A stretch of 24,852 bases of DNA from SYAC01 sp046048055 (GCA_046048055.1 JBJOGW010000085.1:1-24852); one strand, 5' to 3'. Positions 1-8,304 are shown, counted from the stretch's first letter. A program made the numbers and translations. The notes: generated from the letters alone by a model not told the origin.

Positions 1-36
1 GGATGGCCGCCGAGTCATCCGCCTCGGAGCCACCAT
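1..36 (-). CDS. Possible N-terminal fragment of a leftward gene, cut by window edge
   Basis: Only twelve codons are visible, from an ATG at 36 leftward, reading MVAPRRMTRRPS. The ATG lies two bases after the stop codon of the small secreted protein upstream, which is typical spacing for translational coupling in an operon. Nothing can be said about function. The basic start would fit many protein classes. The call rests only on spacing and on the absence of a stop before the edge. Confidence 0.3.
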   Translation of the reverse strand, partial: MVAPRRMTRRPS

Positions 37-38
37 GG

Positions 39-344
39 TCACCGGCCCGCACCTCCCTGCCGACCCTGCAGCCAGTGCTGGTACATGCGCGCTACGGTCT
101 TGTCGGGCAGGGCGGTGCGCCAGCGTGGTCCGTACTGCGTGTCCATCTGCTGCGCGAACAGCCACTCCTCCTGCACGGTGTGGGCCAGCGATCGCTTCCA
201 CCACGGGAGGGAGGCCGCTGCGAACGGATCCGCAACACCCGCCGCCGGACCAGGTGCGGTGAGTCGTGTGCCGGAGGCCGCCACCACGCCGGCAAGCGCT
301 GCGGCCGACAGCCATGCCAGGCCCTTGCTCACGCACCGGCGCAT
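39..344 (-). CDS. Small secreted protein of unknown function (101 aa)
   Basis: A 101-residue protein with a plausible signal peptide: basic start MRRCVSK, then an Ala/Leu/Val-rich hydrophobic stretch over residues 9-24. The mature part is rich in Trp, Gln and Arg (for example SLPWWKRS and MYQHWLQGRQ). I recognise no family. It is probably real because a near-perfect Shine-Dalgarno (AAGGAGGT) sits just before the ATG. It also overlaps the end of the upstream regulator gene by 16 bp, as expected for a coupled operon partner. The strong ribosome site contrasts with the missing one at the regulator. It could be an exported product controlled by, or sensed with, the regulator upstream; that is inference. 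Confidence 0.65.
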   Translation of the reverse strand: MRRCVSKGLAWLSAAALAGVVAASGTRLTAPGPAAGVADPFAAASLPWWKRSLAHTVQEEWLFAQQMDTQYGPRWRTALPDKTVARMYQHWLQGRQGGAGR

Positions 345-1624
345 CGAGGACCTCCTTCGGGAATGAGCAACCGGGCCGACTTGAGGATGCGGTAGCCGCG
401 GTCCCGAAACGTGGTGAAGCGGCCCATGGTGCCGACGAGGCTGCGAATGTCCTCCATGTCGAGGATCCAGGGGTCATCGCCGGCCAGGTCGCGGCGGGCC
501 AGTTCCATGGAGAACGCCCGCTCGCGAAGGCTCCAGTTGTCCAGCCGCTCGGCGATCTCGTTGGCCTTGTTGGAGAAGATGGCCATGGGGCGTGGCAGTT
601 CCTCCTCGGGCAGGTGATGCAGGATCACGTTGCATCCGAAGATGCACCACCAACCCCAGCTCTCCAGCCAGTCGCCGGGCGGATGATGCTCCACATCCAC
701 CACGCGTTCGACCGCCACGGAGAGTCGCTCGATGGCCTCGCGCGCCGCCATGTGACCCATGCGGACCTCCACCTCGATCATCGCGCCGCGGCACGTGTTG
801 GCCATGGCCGCATAGCGGTCATCGGCATAGGTGTCTGCCAGGTCCTCGTAGGACACCATGGACTCCTGCAGGTCGGGCCGGGAGGCCGATGCATGCAGAG
901 CGCCGCGCTCGGGATCGAGCATGGCCAGCCGACGCGTGCTGGATCCACGCACATAGTGGGCGAACGCCCGGCACACCTGCGTGCGGCGGTCCTCCACCTG
1001 CCGGTCCGACAGCGTGTCGATCACCTCGCGGCTTGCGGCACGGCTCTCCACCAGGTGCCACATGGCGTAGTGCGCGTTGGCCAGGTTCACGGTGAGCATG
1101 AGTCGAAGGCCTTCGGGAAGGCCCGGTTCCGCAAGGCCTGCCTGCAGGTGCGGCAGCGAACGCGAGAACAGGCCAAGGCCATCGAAGCCGCCGGCGGCAC
1201 GGTTGCAGGCCACGGCGCGTTCCTCGGCCGTGTTGGCCAGGGCCATCATCTGCCGGGCCGTGCGAATCATGCCGCGCCAGTTGCCGGATCGATGGCACTG
1301 CACCGCTTCGCGATCCAGCGATCGCAGGTCCATGCCAGGTGGCACGTCGACGGCCTCGGTACCGAGATCCTCGGCCACGTCGCCGATGGTCCAGTCCAGC
1401 GCATCGGCCAGCCCCACCACCAGGTCCAGCTTGGGGTTGCCGCTGTCCGGAAGCAGCTTGCCGGCGTCTCGGTCGAGCGCCTTGGCGATCTCCGTGCGTG
1501 TCCAGCCCCGGTACACCCGCGCCAGGTCGATCAGGCGCGCAAGACGCTGGCGTCGATCATCCACCGTACGCATGCCCACCACGCTTTCAACCACCGAGTT
1601 CGGTCGGCGGTGATCCGCGCCCAC
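329..1624 (-). CDS. XRE-type helix-turn-helix protein with helical-repeat body
   Basis: This 431-residue protein has a Cro/C1-type DNA-binding region at about residues 24-80 (LARLIDLARVYRGWTRTEIA, then a second helical segment DLVVGLADALDWTIGDVAED). The remaining 350 residues are alpha-helical and resemble TPR-like repeats, with segments such as RAAGGFDGLGLFSRSLPHL and VNLANAHYAMWHL. Such proteins are often regulators whose repeat domain binds a peptide or protein partner. The start used is GTG at 1624, which lies 9 nt after a plausible -10 (AACAAT). An ATG at 1573 (residue 18) is an alternative that would still keep the HTH. The gene overlaps a small secreted protein by 16 bp. Target genes and ligand cannot be seen. 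Confidence 0.75.
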   Translation of the reverse strand: MGADHRRPNSVVESVVGMRTVDDRRQRLARLIDLARVYRGWTRTEIAKALDRDAGKLLPDSGNPKLDLVVGLADALDWTIGDVAEDLGTEAVDVPPGMDLRSLDREAVQCHRSGNWRGMIRTARQMMALANTAEERAVACNRAAGGFDGLGLFSRSLPHLQAGLAEPGLPEGLRLMLTVNLANAHYAMWHLVESRAASREVIDTLSDRQVEDRRTQVCRAFAHYVRGSSTRRLAMLDPERGALHASASRPDLQESMVSYEDLADTYADDRYAAMANTCRGAMIEVEVRMGHMAAREAIERLSVAVERVVDVEHHPPGDWLESWGWWCIFGCNVILHHLPEEELPRPMAIFSNKANEIAERLDNWSLRERAFSMELARRDLAGDDPWILDMEDIRSLVGTMGRFTTFRDRGYRILKSARLLIPEGGPRCAGA

Positions 1625-1633
1625 ACGGCGGCG

Positions 1634-1661
1634 ATTGTTGCCGCGCGGCGTCCGCTCACAA
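1634..1661 (-). promoter_or_regulatory. Putative promoter of the XRE regulator gene
   Basis: On the minus strand TTGTGA (1661-1656) is followed after 16 bp by AACAAT (1639-1634). The GTG start at 1624 is 9 nt further on. There is no Shine-Dalgarno before this GTG, so a leaderless transcript is plausible. It was recognised by eye and is untested. Confidence 0.4.
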
Positions 1662-1698
1662 GCCGACGACGCGGTTTTTCCGCGCGAATGCGAAGATC

Positions 1699-1717
1699 GG
1701 ATGGGTGCTCACCATCC
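1699..1717. repeat. Short imperfect inverted repeat, possible operator
   Basis: The palindrome-like GGATGGGTGCTCACCATCC has arms pairing GATG(G)GTG with CACCATC around a CT centre, with one unpaired G. It lies about 75 bp upstream of the XRE regulator start, inside the 254-bp intergenic region. A dyad here could bind the regulator itself, but one copy with a bulge is weak evidence. The rest of 1625-1878 shows only the promoter-like sequence and hairpin listed separately. Confidence 0.25.
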
Positions 1718-1842
1718 ATCCACCGGTTGTGCACCAGTCGGATCGCACCGGGGCGCCTGGGCGGTGGACAGATTGTGGAGGGGCCAAAGGTGCCCGTTGC
1801 TGGCGCCCATCTGCCGGTTGCCGCCATGCCGGGGTGTGGTGG

Positions 1843-1863
1843 CGGGTCCGGTATGAAGACCCG
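1843..1863 (-). terminator. Hairpin downstream of lpdA
   Basis: Arms CGGGTC and GACCCG form a perfect 6-bp stem around a 9-nt loop, 15 nt past the lpdA stop codon. No U-tract follows on the lpdA strand, so this is either a weak intrinsic terminator or a 3'-end-protecting hairpin. Confidence 0.35.
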
Positions 1864-1878
1864 TCCCTTGTATCGGAC

Positions 1879-3387
1879 TCAGCCGTGGATCATGCGGCCC
1901 TCGGTCGCCAGCACCGCTTCGTGGATGCTCTCCGCCATCGTCGGGTGCGCGTGCATGGTGGTGATGATGTCCTCGGCCGTCGCCTCGAGCCGCTTGGCCA
2001 CGCAGATCTCGTGGATCAGTTCGCTTGCGTTCTCGCCCACGATGTGCGCCCCCAGGATCTCGCCATAGGGCTCGCTCGTGATCACCTTCACCAGGCCCTC
2101 GTTGGCGCCATCGGCGATCGCCTTGCCGTGGCTCTTCAACTGGTACATGCCCACGTGGTACTTCAGGCCCTTCTCCTTCGCGGCCTGCTCGGTCATGCCC
2201 ACGCTGGCGACCTGCGGGTTGCAGTAGGTGGCACCGGGAATCGCGTCGTAGTCGATGCCGATGGTCTGGTGACCGAACATGCGCTCGACCGCGGTCACCG
2301 CCTCCTCGCTGGCCACATGGGCCAGCGCCGGCGGCCCGATCACGTCACCGATCGCGTGCACGCCCGGCACGCTGGTCTGGTACGTGGCCTTGTCCTTCTT
2401 CTCGCGGTAGTCGGTCACGATCAGGCCCTTGTCCATCTTCAGGCCCAGGCTCGCGTCGAACAGGCCGTCGGTGCGGCCCTGCACGCCGATCGCCACCAGC
2501 ACCACCTCGCACTCGATGGTCTCGGTCTTCCGGTCGGCCGCGCTCTCCAGCGTGACCTTGGCGCCCTTGGCGGTCTTCTCGATGGCCTTGGTGCCCCAGC
2601 CAGTGCGGAACACGATGCCCTGCTTCTCGAAGATCTTCTGCGCGGCCTTGCTGATGTCGGCGTCTTCCAGCGGCAGGATGCGATCCACCATCTCGACCAC
2701 GGTCACCTTGGTGCCGAAGGCGTTGTAGAAGTAGGCGAACTCCATGCCGATGGCGCCGCTGCCCACCACGACCATGCTCTCGGGCTTCTTGGACAGCACC
2801 ATGGCCTCGTAGCTGCTGATGATGGTCTTGCCATCGTTGGGGGCGAACGGCAGTTGCCGCGGCGCCGCACCGGTGGCAATGAGCACATGGTCGGCGGTCA
2901 GCACCCGGTCACCCGCCCCCGCCTTGCCCGTGCCGGCGTAGTAGTTCTCGTCGGCCGCGCTCACCTGCACCTTGCACGGGCCCGCCGCCGACTTGCCGCT
3001 CAGGATCTTCGCATGGCCCTGCACATGCTCGATCCTGTTCTTCTTGAACAGGAAGCCGATGCCGCTGTTGAGCTGCGTGGTCACGCCGCGACTGCGGCCG
3101 ATCACCTTCTCCCAGTTCACCTTCACCGCCTTCGGGTCCACCTCGAAGCCCATGTCGGCGCCGTGGCCGAACGCCTCGGTGTACACCTTGGCCGTGTGCA
3201 GCAGGGCCTTGGTGGGAATGCATCCCCAGTTCAGGCAGACGCCGCCGAGCTTGTTGCGCTCCACGCAGGCCACGCGCTTGCCCATCTGCGCCGCGCGGAT
3301 GGCACCCACGTAGCCACCCGGGCCTCCACCGATCACGATCAGGTCGAAGTGGTCCTTGGACGAGGTCGAAGCGCTGCTGGTGGCCAT
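1879..3387 (-). CDS. lpdA: Dihydrolipoyl dehydrogenase (E3)
   Basis: This 502-residue FAD enzyme reoxidises dihydrolipoamide using NAD+ in pyruvate and 2-oxoglutarate dehydrogenase and glycine cleavage complexes. Visible motifs are the FAD-binding GGGPGG at residues 20-25, the redox disulfide in GGVCLNWGC (Cys51 and Cys56), and the NAD-binding VVVGSGAIGMEF. Near the C-terminus the catalytic dyad lies in HAHPTMAES (His481 and Glu486). Length and motif spacing match the family. An open frame extends far upstream, but homology begins right after the ATG at 3387, which has a GGAG site 9 nt before it. No E1 or E2 gene is in the window, so the enzyme is probably shared among complexes. It is divergent from the hybrid kinase gene. 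Confidence 0.95.
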   Translation of the reverse strand: MATSSASTSSKDHFDLIVIGGGPGGYVGAIRAAQMGKRVACVERNKLGGVCLNWGCIPTKALLHTAKVYTEAFGHGADMGFEVDPKAVKVNWEKVIGRSRGVTTQLNSGIGFLFKKNRIEHVQGHAKILSGKSAAGPCKVQVSAADENYYAGTGKAGAGDRVLTADHVLIATGAAPRQLPFAPNDGKTIISSYEAMVLSKKPESMVVVGSGAIGMEFAYFYNAFGTKVTVVEMVDRILPLEDADISKAAQKIFEKQGIVFRTGWGTKAIEKTAKGAKVTLESAADRKTETIECEVVLVAIGVQGRTDGLFDASLGLKMDKGLIVTDYREKKDKATYQTSVPGVHAIGDVIGPPALAHVASEEAVTAVERMFGHQTIGIDYDAIPGATYCNPQVASVGMTEQAAKEKGLKYHVGMYQLKSHGKAIADGANEGLVKVITSEPYGEILGAHIVGENASELIHEICVAKRLEATAEDIITTMHAHPTMAESIHEAVLATEGRMIHG

Positions 3388-3438
3388 GAGGAGGGTCTCC
3401 GTGATGCGTGAGGCGGGTTCCGCGCGAAAGGCCGCGAA

Positions 3439-3468
3439 TTCGCTTGCCCGGCGCGGGCGACTATCGTA
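3439..3468. promoter_or_regulatory. Possible bidirectional promoter between lpdA and the hybrid kinase
   Basis: In the 119-bp divergent gap, TTCGCT (3439-3444) is followed after 17 bp by TATCGT (3462-3467) for the kinase. The same bases read TACGAT on the other strand (3468-3463), facing lpdA, so the two -10 candidates nearly coincide. Predicted leaders are roughly 30 nt for the kinase and 70 nt for lpdA. No convincing -35 is visible for lpdA. Confidence 0.4.
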
Positions 3469-3506
3469 GCCGTGTCGGTTTCTCCGCATCGGCCTTCGGC
3501 AACGCC

Positions 3507-5267
3507 ATGGAGCAGCACGCATCCCAGCCCGACGAGCCGTCCCTGCCGCACCGCGTGGTCCGCGCGGTGGAGGCGGCCGGACATGGCGTGTGGGAGTGGG
3601 ACCGTCGAACCGGAACCGCGTGGTACTCGCAGCGGGTGCGCGAGTTGCTGGGCCTGCGGGACCAGGAGCTTCCGGAGCGCATCGACGCCTTCTTCGCCCG
3701 GGTGCACCCGGAGGATCTGGAACGCGCGCATGACGTGATGGTGCGCGAGGCGACCGATCGGCCCCTGTTCGAGGTGGCCCTGCGCGTTCGCCATGCGGAT
3801 GGATCGTGGCTCGGCCTTCGGCTGCGTGGCCGGGCTCGTGCGGGTGTGGATGGTTCGGCACGCATGCATGGCACTCTGACGCCCGTCGATGCGGGAGAGC
3901 GAACCGTTCGCGACGCCTCAGCCACCAGCGACCGGTTGGCCTCCGCGCTGGATGACCAGTCGCGCCTGGCCCGCGAACTGGAGCAGGCCCGCCAGGACCT
4001 GATGCGGCAGAACGCGGCCCTGGAGCAGGCGCGGGCCGCGGCCGAGGCCGCTCGCGAGAGCACCCGCATGTTCCTGGCCAACATGAGCCACGAGATGCGC
4101 ACGCCGATGATGGCCGTGGGCAACGCCATCGAGGTGCTGCTGGACGAGGCCACGGATCCCGAGGAACGCCGCCGCATGCAGCGCATCGTGCGGCTGAACG
4201 GTGAGCACTTGCGCAACATCATCGACAATCTGCTGACCATCTCCAAGATGGAGGCTGGTGCCATGGTGGTGGAGTCGCTGCCCGTGGACCTGCTCAAGCT
4301 GGTGCGCGAGGCGGTGGTCACCATGGAACCGGAGGCGGTGAAGAAGCGACTTGAACTCCGCATGAAGCTGGGGAGCGCGGTGCCGCGCACCATTCGCAGC
4401 GATCCCATGGCCCTTCGCATGATCCTGCTGAACCTGCTCGGCAACGCCACCAAGTTCACCTCGCACGGGGGCATCCGCGTGCTGGTGCGGGTGACCGAGG
4501 AGCCGCCGACCCCGCGCCTGGATCCCGAGGACGGCGATCCGCCCATGGCCACGCGCCGCCTGCAGGTGAGCGTGACCGACACGGGCATCGGCATGACGCC
4601 GCAGCAGATGCGGCAGCTGTTCCGCCCGTTCCGGCAGGCGGACGCGTCGACCACGCGCAAGTACGGCGGTACCGGGTTGGGTCTGTCGCTGAGCCGGCGG
4701 CTGGCGCGCATGCTGGGTGGCGACCTGACCGTGCGGAGCGAGCTGGAGCGAGGCAGCACCTTCACGCTGGAGGTGGGTCTGGGTGCTGCGCCAGACGCGG
4801 AGTTCACCGACCAGCTCCCGGCCGACACGCTGGGCGGGGCGCCGGCCGTGCGTCCCGAACCTTCGGCCCACGGTTCGGGCCTGCGCGTGCTGCTGGCCGA
4901 GGACAGCGACGACAATCGCCGACTCATCGAGCACCACCTGACCAGGGCGGGCATGCGCGTGGTGGAGGCGTGCAATGGCGTCGAGGCCGTGGACCTGGCG
5001 ATGGCGTCCCTGCGACAGGGTGAGCCGTTCGAGGCGATCCTGATGGACATGCAGATGCCGGAGATGGATGGCTACGAGGCCACGCGACGCCTTCGCAAGG
5101 AGGGGTGGCTTGGGCCCATCGCGGCGCTGACGGCACACGCCATGTCCGGCGATCGCCGGAAATGCATGCAGGCCGGATGCAGCCACTACCTGACCAAGCC
5201 GATCGAGCGCGAGCAGCTGCTCCGGCTGGTTCGGGAGATGGTTGAGGGCGGACAGACGGGCGCGTGA
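3507..5267 (+). CDS. Soluble hybrid sensor histidine kinase (PAS-HisKA-HATPase-REC)
   Basis: This 586-residue protein starts with a PAS-like domain at about residues 20-120 (WEWDRRTGTAWYSQRVRELL, then a PAC-like segment). A coiled coil follows (about 150-185), rich in Glu, Gln and Ala. The HisKA domain has phospho-acceptor His195 in NMSHEMRTP. The ATPase domain shows an N box (LLNLLGNATKF), DTGIGM and GGTGLGLSLS. The C-terminal receiver has LLAEDSDDN, phospho-acceptor Asp514 in LMDMQMPEMDG and conserved Lys564 in LTKP. No membrane segment or signal peptide is visible, so it probably senses a cytoplasmic cue. No response regulator is adjacent, so the partner is unknown. The ATG at 3507 was chosen because PAS homology follows it and residues encoded upstream look non-coding. 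Confidence 0.9.
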   Translation: MEQHASQPDEPSLPHRVVRAVEAAGHGVWEWDRRTGTAWYSQRVRELLGLRDQELPERIDAFFARVHPEDLERAHDVMVREATDRPLFEVALRVRHADGSWLGLRLRGRARAGVDGSARMHGTLTPVDAGERTVRDASATSDRLASALDDQSRLARELEQARQDLMRQNAALEQARAAAEAARESTRMFLANMSHEMRTPMMAVGNAIEVLLDEATDPEERRRMQRIVRLNGEHLRNIIDNLLTISKMEAGAMVVESLPVDLLKLVREAVVTMEPEAVKKRLELRMKLGSAVPRTIRSDPMALRMILLNLLGNATKFTSHGGIRVLVRVTEEPPTPRLDPEDGDPPMATRRLQVSVTDTGIGMTPQQMRQLFRPFRQADASTTRKYGGTGLGLSLSRRLARMLGGDLTVRSELERGSTFTLEVGLGAAPDAEFTDQLPADTLGGAPAVRPEPSAHGSGLRVLLAEDSDDNRRLIEHHLTRAGMRVVEACNGVEAVDLAMASLRQGEPFEAILMDMQMPEMDGYEATRRLRKEGWLGPIAALTAHAMSGDRRKCMQAGCSHYLTKPIEREQLLRLVREMVEGGQTGA

Positions 5268-5276
5268 GCCGAGTCT

Positions 5277-5305
5277 TTGACGGCCCCCATGGCCACCCGT
5301 AGCAT
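5277..5305 (+). promoter_or_regulatory. Sigma70-like promoter for the metallophosphoesterase-yidC-mnmE run
   Basis: TTGACG (5277-5282), a 17-bp spacer and TAGCAT (5300-5305) form the best-looking promoter in the window. It starts 9 bp after the hybrid kinase stop codon. The predicted start near 5312 gives a leader of about 18 nt that contains GGAG before the GTG at 5330. Confidence 0.55.
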
Positions 5306-5329
5306 CGCCCCTCCAAGACGGAGCACCCC

Positions 5330-6091
5330 GTGCGCATCGCACTCATCAGTGACATTCACGGAAACATGGATGCGCTCGAATCGGTCCTGGCCGACCTCGA
5401 CACGCGGATCGACGCGGCCGCCGGCGACCAGATCTGGTGCCTGGGCGACATCATCGGCTACGGTCCGGACCCGGTGGCGTGCGTGGACACGGTGGCCCGG
5501 CGCTGCAAGTGGGCCCTGATGGGCAACCACGACTTCGGCGTGCTCTATGAGCCGACCAACTTCAACAAGGCGGCCGAGGAGGCCGCGTACTGGACGCGAC
5601 GCCAGTTCGAGCAGGCGGGCGTGAGCCACTGGGAGTTTCTGGGCAAGCTGCGGGTGCGCGTGGTCGAGGGGCCCTTCCTGTGCGTGCACGGCAGTCCGCG
5701 CCGGCCCATCAACGAGTACCTGTTCCCGGATGACCAGCCGCGCAAGCTGCACGACGTGTTCAGCCGCATCGAGCACTTCTGCCTGGTGGGACACACCCAT
5801 GTGCCGGGCGTGTTCACCGAGGATGGCTTCTACGGGCCGGCCGACATGGAGAGCGCGACCTGGACCTTCGACCTGGGCGAGAAGGTGATCGTGAACCCCG
5901 GATCGGTCGGCCAGCCGCGGGACCTGGATCCGCGGGCCAGCTACGCGGTGATCGAGATGGCCGACGCCAACACCGCCCGGAGCGTGTGCTTTCACCGCGT
6001 GGAGTACCCCGTGCAGAAGGTGGTGGACAAGATCCACGCCATCGAGGCCCTCAACGACTGGCTGGGTGACCGCCTGCTCGAGGGGCGCTGA
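5330..6091 (+). CDS. Calcineurin-like metallophosphoesterase
   Basis: This 253-residue protein carries the full set of metal-binding motifs of the calcineurin-like phosphoesterases: SDIHGN (Asp8 and His10), LGDIIGYGPDP (Asp40), GNHD (Asn66 to Asp68), VHGSP and GHTHVPG. The order and short length match the compact MJ0936/YfcE-like group of predicted phosphodiesterases. No signal peptide is seen, so it should be cytoplasmic. The substrate cannot be read from sequence. It starts with GTG behind a GGAG site and ends two bases before yidC. It is therefore likely the first gene of an operon with yidC and mnmE, though a direct role with them is not implied. Confidence 0.88.
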   Translation: MRIALISDIHGNMDALESVLADLDTRIDAAAGDQIWCLGDIIGYGPDPVACVDTVARRCKWALMGNHDFGVLYEPTNFNKAAEEAAYWTRRQFEQAGVSHWEFLGKLRVRVVEGPFLCVHGSPRRPINEYLFPDDQPRKLHDVFSRIEHFCLVGHTHVPGVFTEDGFYGPADMESATWTFDLGEKVIVNPGSVGQPRDLDPRASYAVIEMADANTARSVCFHRVEYPVQKVVDKIHAIEALNDWLGDRLLEGR

Positions 6092-6093
6092 GC

Positions 6094-8301
6094 ATGGAGC
6101 CGCGCCCCAAGCCCAAGTGGCCCATCCTGCTGGCGGTGCTGGTGGCGGTGAGTGTGGTGGTGCTCTCGGCCATCTATGGACCCGGTGCCAGGAAGTCGGG
6201 TGGCCTGGACCCGCAGGCGGTCCCGGAAGGCGCGGCGCCGGCGGCACCCCAGGCCACTGGGTCGGCACCCGCCGCCGAGGATTCGCCGGTGGTGCCGACC
6301 GCCGCCGCGGAACCGCCGTCGACCGCCGGAACGTCGGAGACCGTCGCCGCGACCTCGGGTCCGCTGCAGGCCCGCGTGCCCCAGGACACCGGGTTGTCCA
6401 TGCAGCCATTCAAGGCGATGGGATCGCTGGACCCGGAGCGGGACGCCTTTCGGCTCGAGTTCGCGAGCCGTGCCGCCGGCGTGGACCGCATCGTGTTCGG
6501 CGACTACTGGTTCACGGCAGTCGACCGCGAACTGGCCCGGGCGCATCGATCCGCGGTGCGCAAGGGCGTTGCGGCACCGCCCCCCATGCCGCCGGATTCG
6601 GCGCACTATGAACTCAAGACGCTGGGCACGCTGCAGGGCTACGAGGTGCCGTTGCTGGCGGCGCGGTTCGTGGAGATCAACGGCCAGCTGGTCAGCGTGT
6701 TCGGTCCGGTGTGGGGCGCCAGCGGGCCAGGTGACTTCCAGACCGAGATCGTGGATGCGTCGGGCCAGGTGGTGGCACGCGTGCGGCGCACCTTCGTGGA
6801 TCCGGACCCAGGCAAGCCGGGCTTCGACATGCGGCTGCAGCAGCGGGTGGAGAATGCCCAGTCCGCGCCGCTGCGGGTGCGATGGATCCAGTACGGCCCG
6901 GGCGACCTGACCGTGGATGCCGGCGGCATGATGGACATCCGCCGCTTCCAGTTCGGCTACCTGTACGGGGCCCAGCGGGACCCGCAGCGGCAGAACGTGA
7001 TCGTGCACGGGGCCATGTTCGACCGTGCCGACGTGATCAAGCGCGTGGAGGCAGGCAACGCGATCCTCTGGCCGCAGGAGGAGCAGCGGCAACAGGCCTT
7101 CGAGCTGGCGTGGTTCGGCACCACCAACCGCTACTTTGCGCTGGCCGTGCACGCCGACTGGGCGCCGCAACCGGGCGGATCCAAGGTGCTGGGCGCTGTG
7201 CAGGAGGTCTGGGGCACGGTGGGGGAGAGCGCTCCGGACAAGCAGGTGGCCTTCAGCGAGCTGCGGAGCCCGGTGGTCACGGTGGAACCGGGTGCGACGG
7301 CCGCGTTCGACATGGGCGTGTTCGCCGGTCCCCTGGATCCCCGGCTGCTCGAGGGCCAGGAGCCGTTCCAGTCGCTTCGGATGGACGGCCTGATCCTGTA
7401 CCTGATCAGCGGCTGCTGCAGTTTCTGCACCTTCGCGTGGCTGGCCAACGCCATCGTGGTGCTGCTGACGCTGCTGCATGACCACGTGGTGTTCGACTGG
7501 AGCCTCTCGATCATCGTGCTGGTGATCCTGGTGCGCCTGGCCCTGCATCCGATCACGCGCTACAGCCAGATCCAGATGGCCCGCGTGACGCGGGGCATGG
7601 CCGCCATCAAGCCCGAGCTGGAGGCCCTGCAGAAGCGCTACGCGACCGACCCCAAGCGGCTGCAGCAGGAGCAGTTGCGACTCTATCGCGAGAAGGGGGT
7701 GAATCCCGTGGGCTGCGTGGGCGGCATGCTGCCCATGTTCCTGCAGATGCCCATCTGGATCGCGCTCTACGCGGTGCTGTACTTCGCGTTCGAGCTGCGT
7801 CAGACGCCGGCGTTCTTCGGCGTGTTCCAGCGGCTGGGCGAGTGGCAGTTCCTGGGCGACCTGAGCGCGCCGGACCGGTTCATCACCTTCTCGAAGCCCC
7901 TGATCACGTGGCCGTTCGAGTTCAGTGCCATCAACGTGATTCCGCTGCTGATGGCCGTGGTGTTCTTCCTGCAGCAGAAGTACATGGCCCCGCCCACCAC
8001 GGGCACGCTCACGCCGGAGCAGGAGCAGCAGCAGAAGATGATGAAGTGGATGACCGTGATCATGTTCCCGATCATGCTCTACATGGCGCCCAGCGGCCTG
8101 ACCCTCTACATCCTGACCAGCACCTGCATCGGCATCGTGGAGAGCAAGCGGGTGCGGCGGCAGATCGAGAAGATGGACTTCACGCCGCGGCCGCGACAAC
8201 CCGGCAAGCAGGACCGGCTGGGCAAGCTTTATGAAGCGGCGATGCAGCGCGCCCAGGAGAAGCGCGAGCAACGGGGTCGGCGGTTCAAGGAGCGTGACTG
8301 A
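6094..8301 (+). CDS. yidC: Membrane protein insertase YidC
   Basis: This 735-residue protein inserts and folds membrane proteins, with or without the Sec translocon. It has an N-terminal membrane anchor (residues about 9-28), a Pro/Ala-rich linker, then a large periplasmic domain up to about residue 430. The conserved insertase core includes the groove arginine, Arg481, in LVRLALHPITRYSQ. It is followed by YREKGVNPVGC, LPMFLQMPIWIALY and FELRQTP, which parallel E. coli YidC closely. The core ends with KMMKWMTVIMFPIMLY and APSGLTLYI. It is longer than E. coli YidC (548 aa), with extra length in the periplasmic domain and linker. The C-terminal tail is strongly basic, possibly ribosome-contacting. 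It lies two bases after the phosphoesterase and three bases before mnmE, keeping the yidC-mnmE neighbourhood common in bacteria, but rnpA and jag are absent here. Confidence 0.95.
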   Translation: MEPRPKPKWPILLAVLVAVSVVVLSAIYGPGARKSGGLDPQAVPEGAAPAAPQATGSAPAAEDSPVVPTAAAEPPSTAGTSETVAATSGPLQARVPQDTGLSMQPFKAMGSLDPERDAFRLEFASRAAGVDRIVFGDYWFTAVDRELARAHRSAVRKGVAAPPPMPPDSAHYELKTLGTLQGYEVPLLAARFVEINGQLVSVFGPVWGASGPGDFQTEIVDASGQVVARVRRTFVDPDPGKPGFDMRLQQRVENAQSAPLRVRWIQYGPGDLTVDAGGMMDIRRFQFGYLYGAQRDPQRQNVIVHGAMFDRADVIKRVEAGNAILWPQEEQRQQAFELAWFGTTNRYFALAVHADWAPQPGGSKVLGAVQEVWGTVGESAPDKQVAFSELRSPVVTVEPGATAAFDMGVFAGPLDPRLLEGQEPFQSLRMDGLILYLISGCCSFCTFAWLANAIVVLLTLLHDHVVFDWSLSIIVLVILVRLALHPITRYSQIQMARVTRGMAAIKPELEALQKRYATDPKRLQQEQLRLYREKGVNPVGCVGGMLPMFLQMPIWIALYAVLYFAFELRQTPAFFGVFQRLGEWQFLGDLSAPDRFITFSKPLITWPFEFSAINVIPLLMAVVFFLQQKYMAPPTTGTLTPEQEQQQKMMKWMTVIMFPIMLYMAPSGLTLYILTSTCIGIVESKRVRRQIEKMDFTPRPRQPGKQDRLGKLYEAAMQRAQEKREQRGRRFKERD

Positions 8302-8304
8302 GAC

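Noticed and set aside
1625..1878. Possible small RNA or riboswitch in the largest intergenic region
   Set aside because: Only two short hairpins and one promoter-like sequence are visible, and no conserved riboswitch core could be recognised.
266..2068. A 600-codon plus-strand frame across the XRE gene and the intergenic region
   Set aside because: It shows no recognisable domains, has shadow-type composition, and lies antisense to a gene with a clear HTH and to the lpdA end.
3388..3861. N-terminal extension of lpdA by about 158 codons
   Set aside because: The added residues are Pro/Arg/Ala-rich and resemble no family. FAD-domain homology begins right after the ATG at 3387, which has a GGAG site, and the extension would run antisense through the kinase PAS domain.
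5283..5299. GGCC-CCCAT-GGCC hairpin between the kinase and the phosphoesterase as a terminator
   Set aside because: The stem is only 4 bp, has no T-tract and lies inside the spacer of the predicted promoter.
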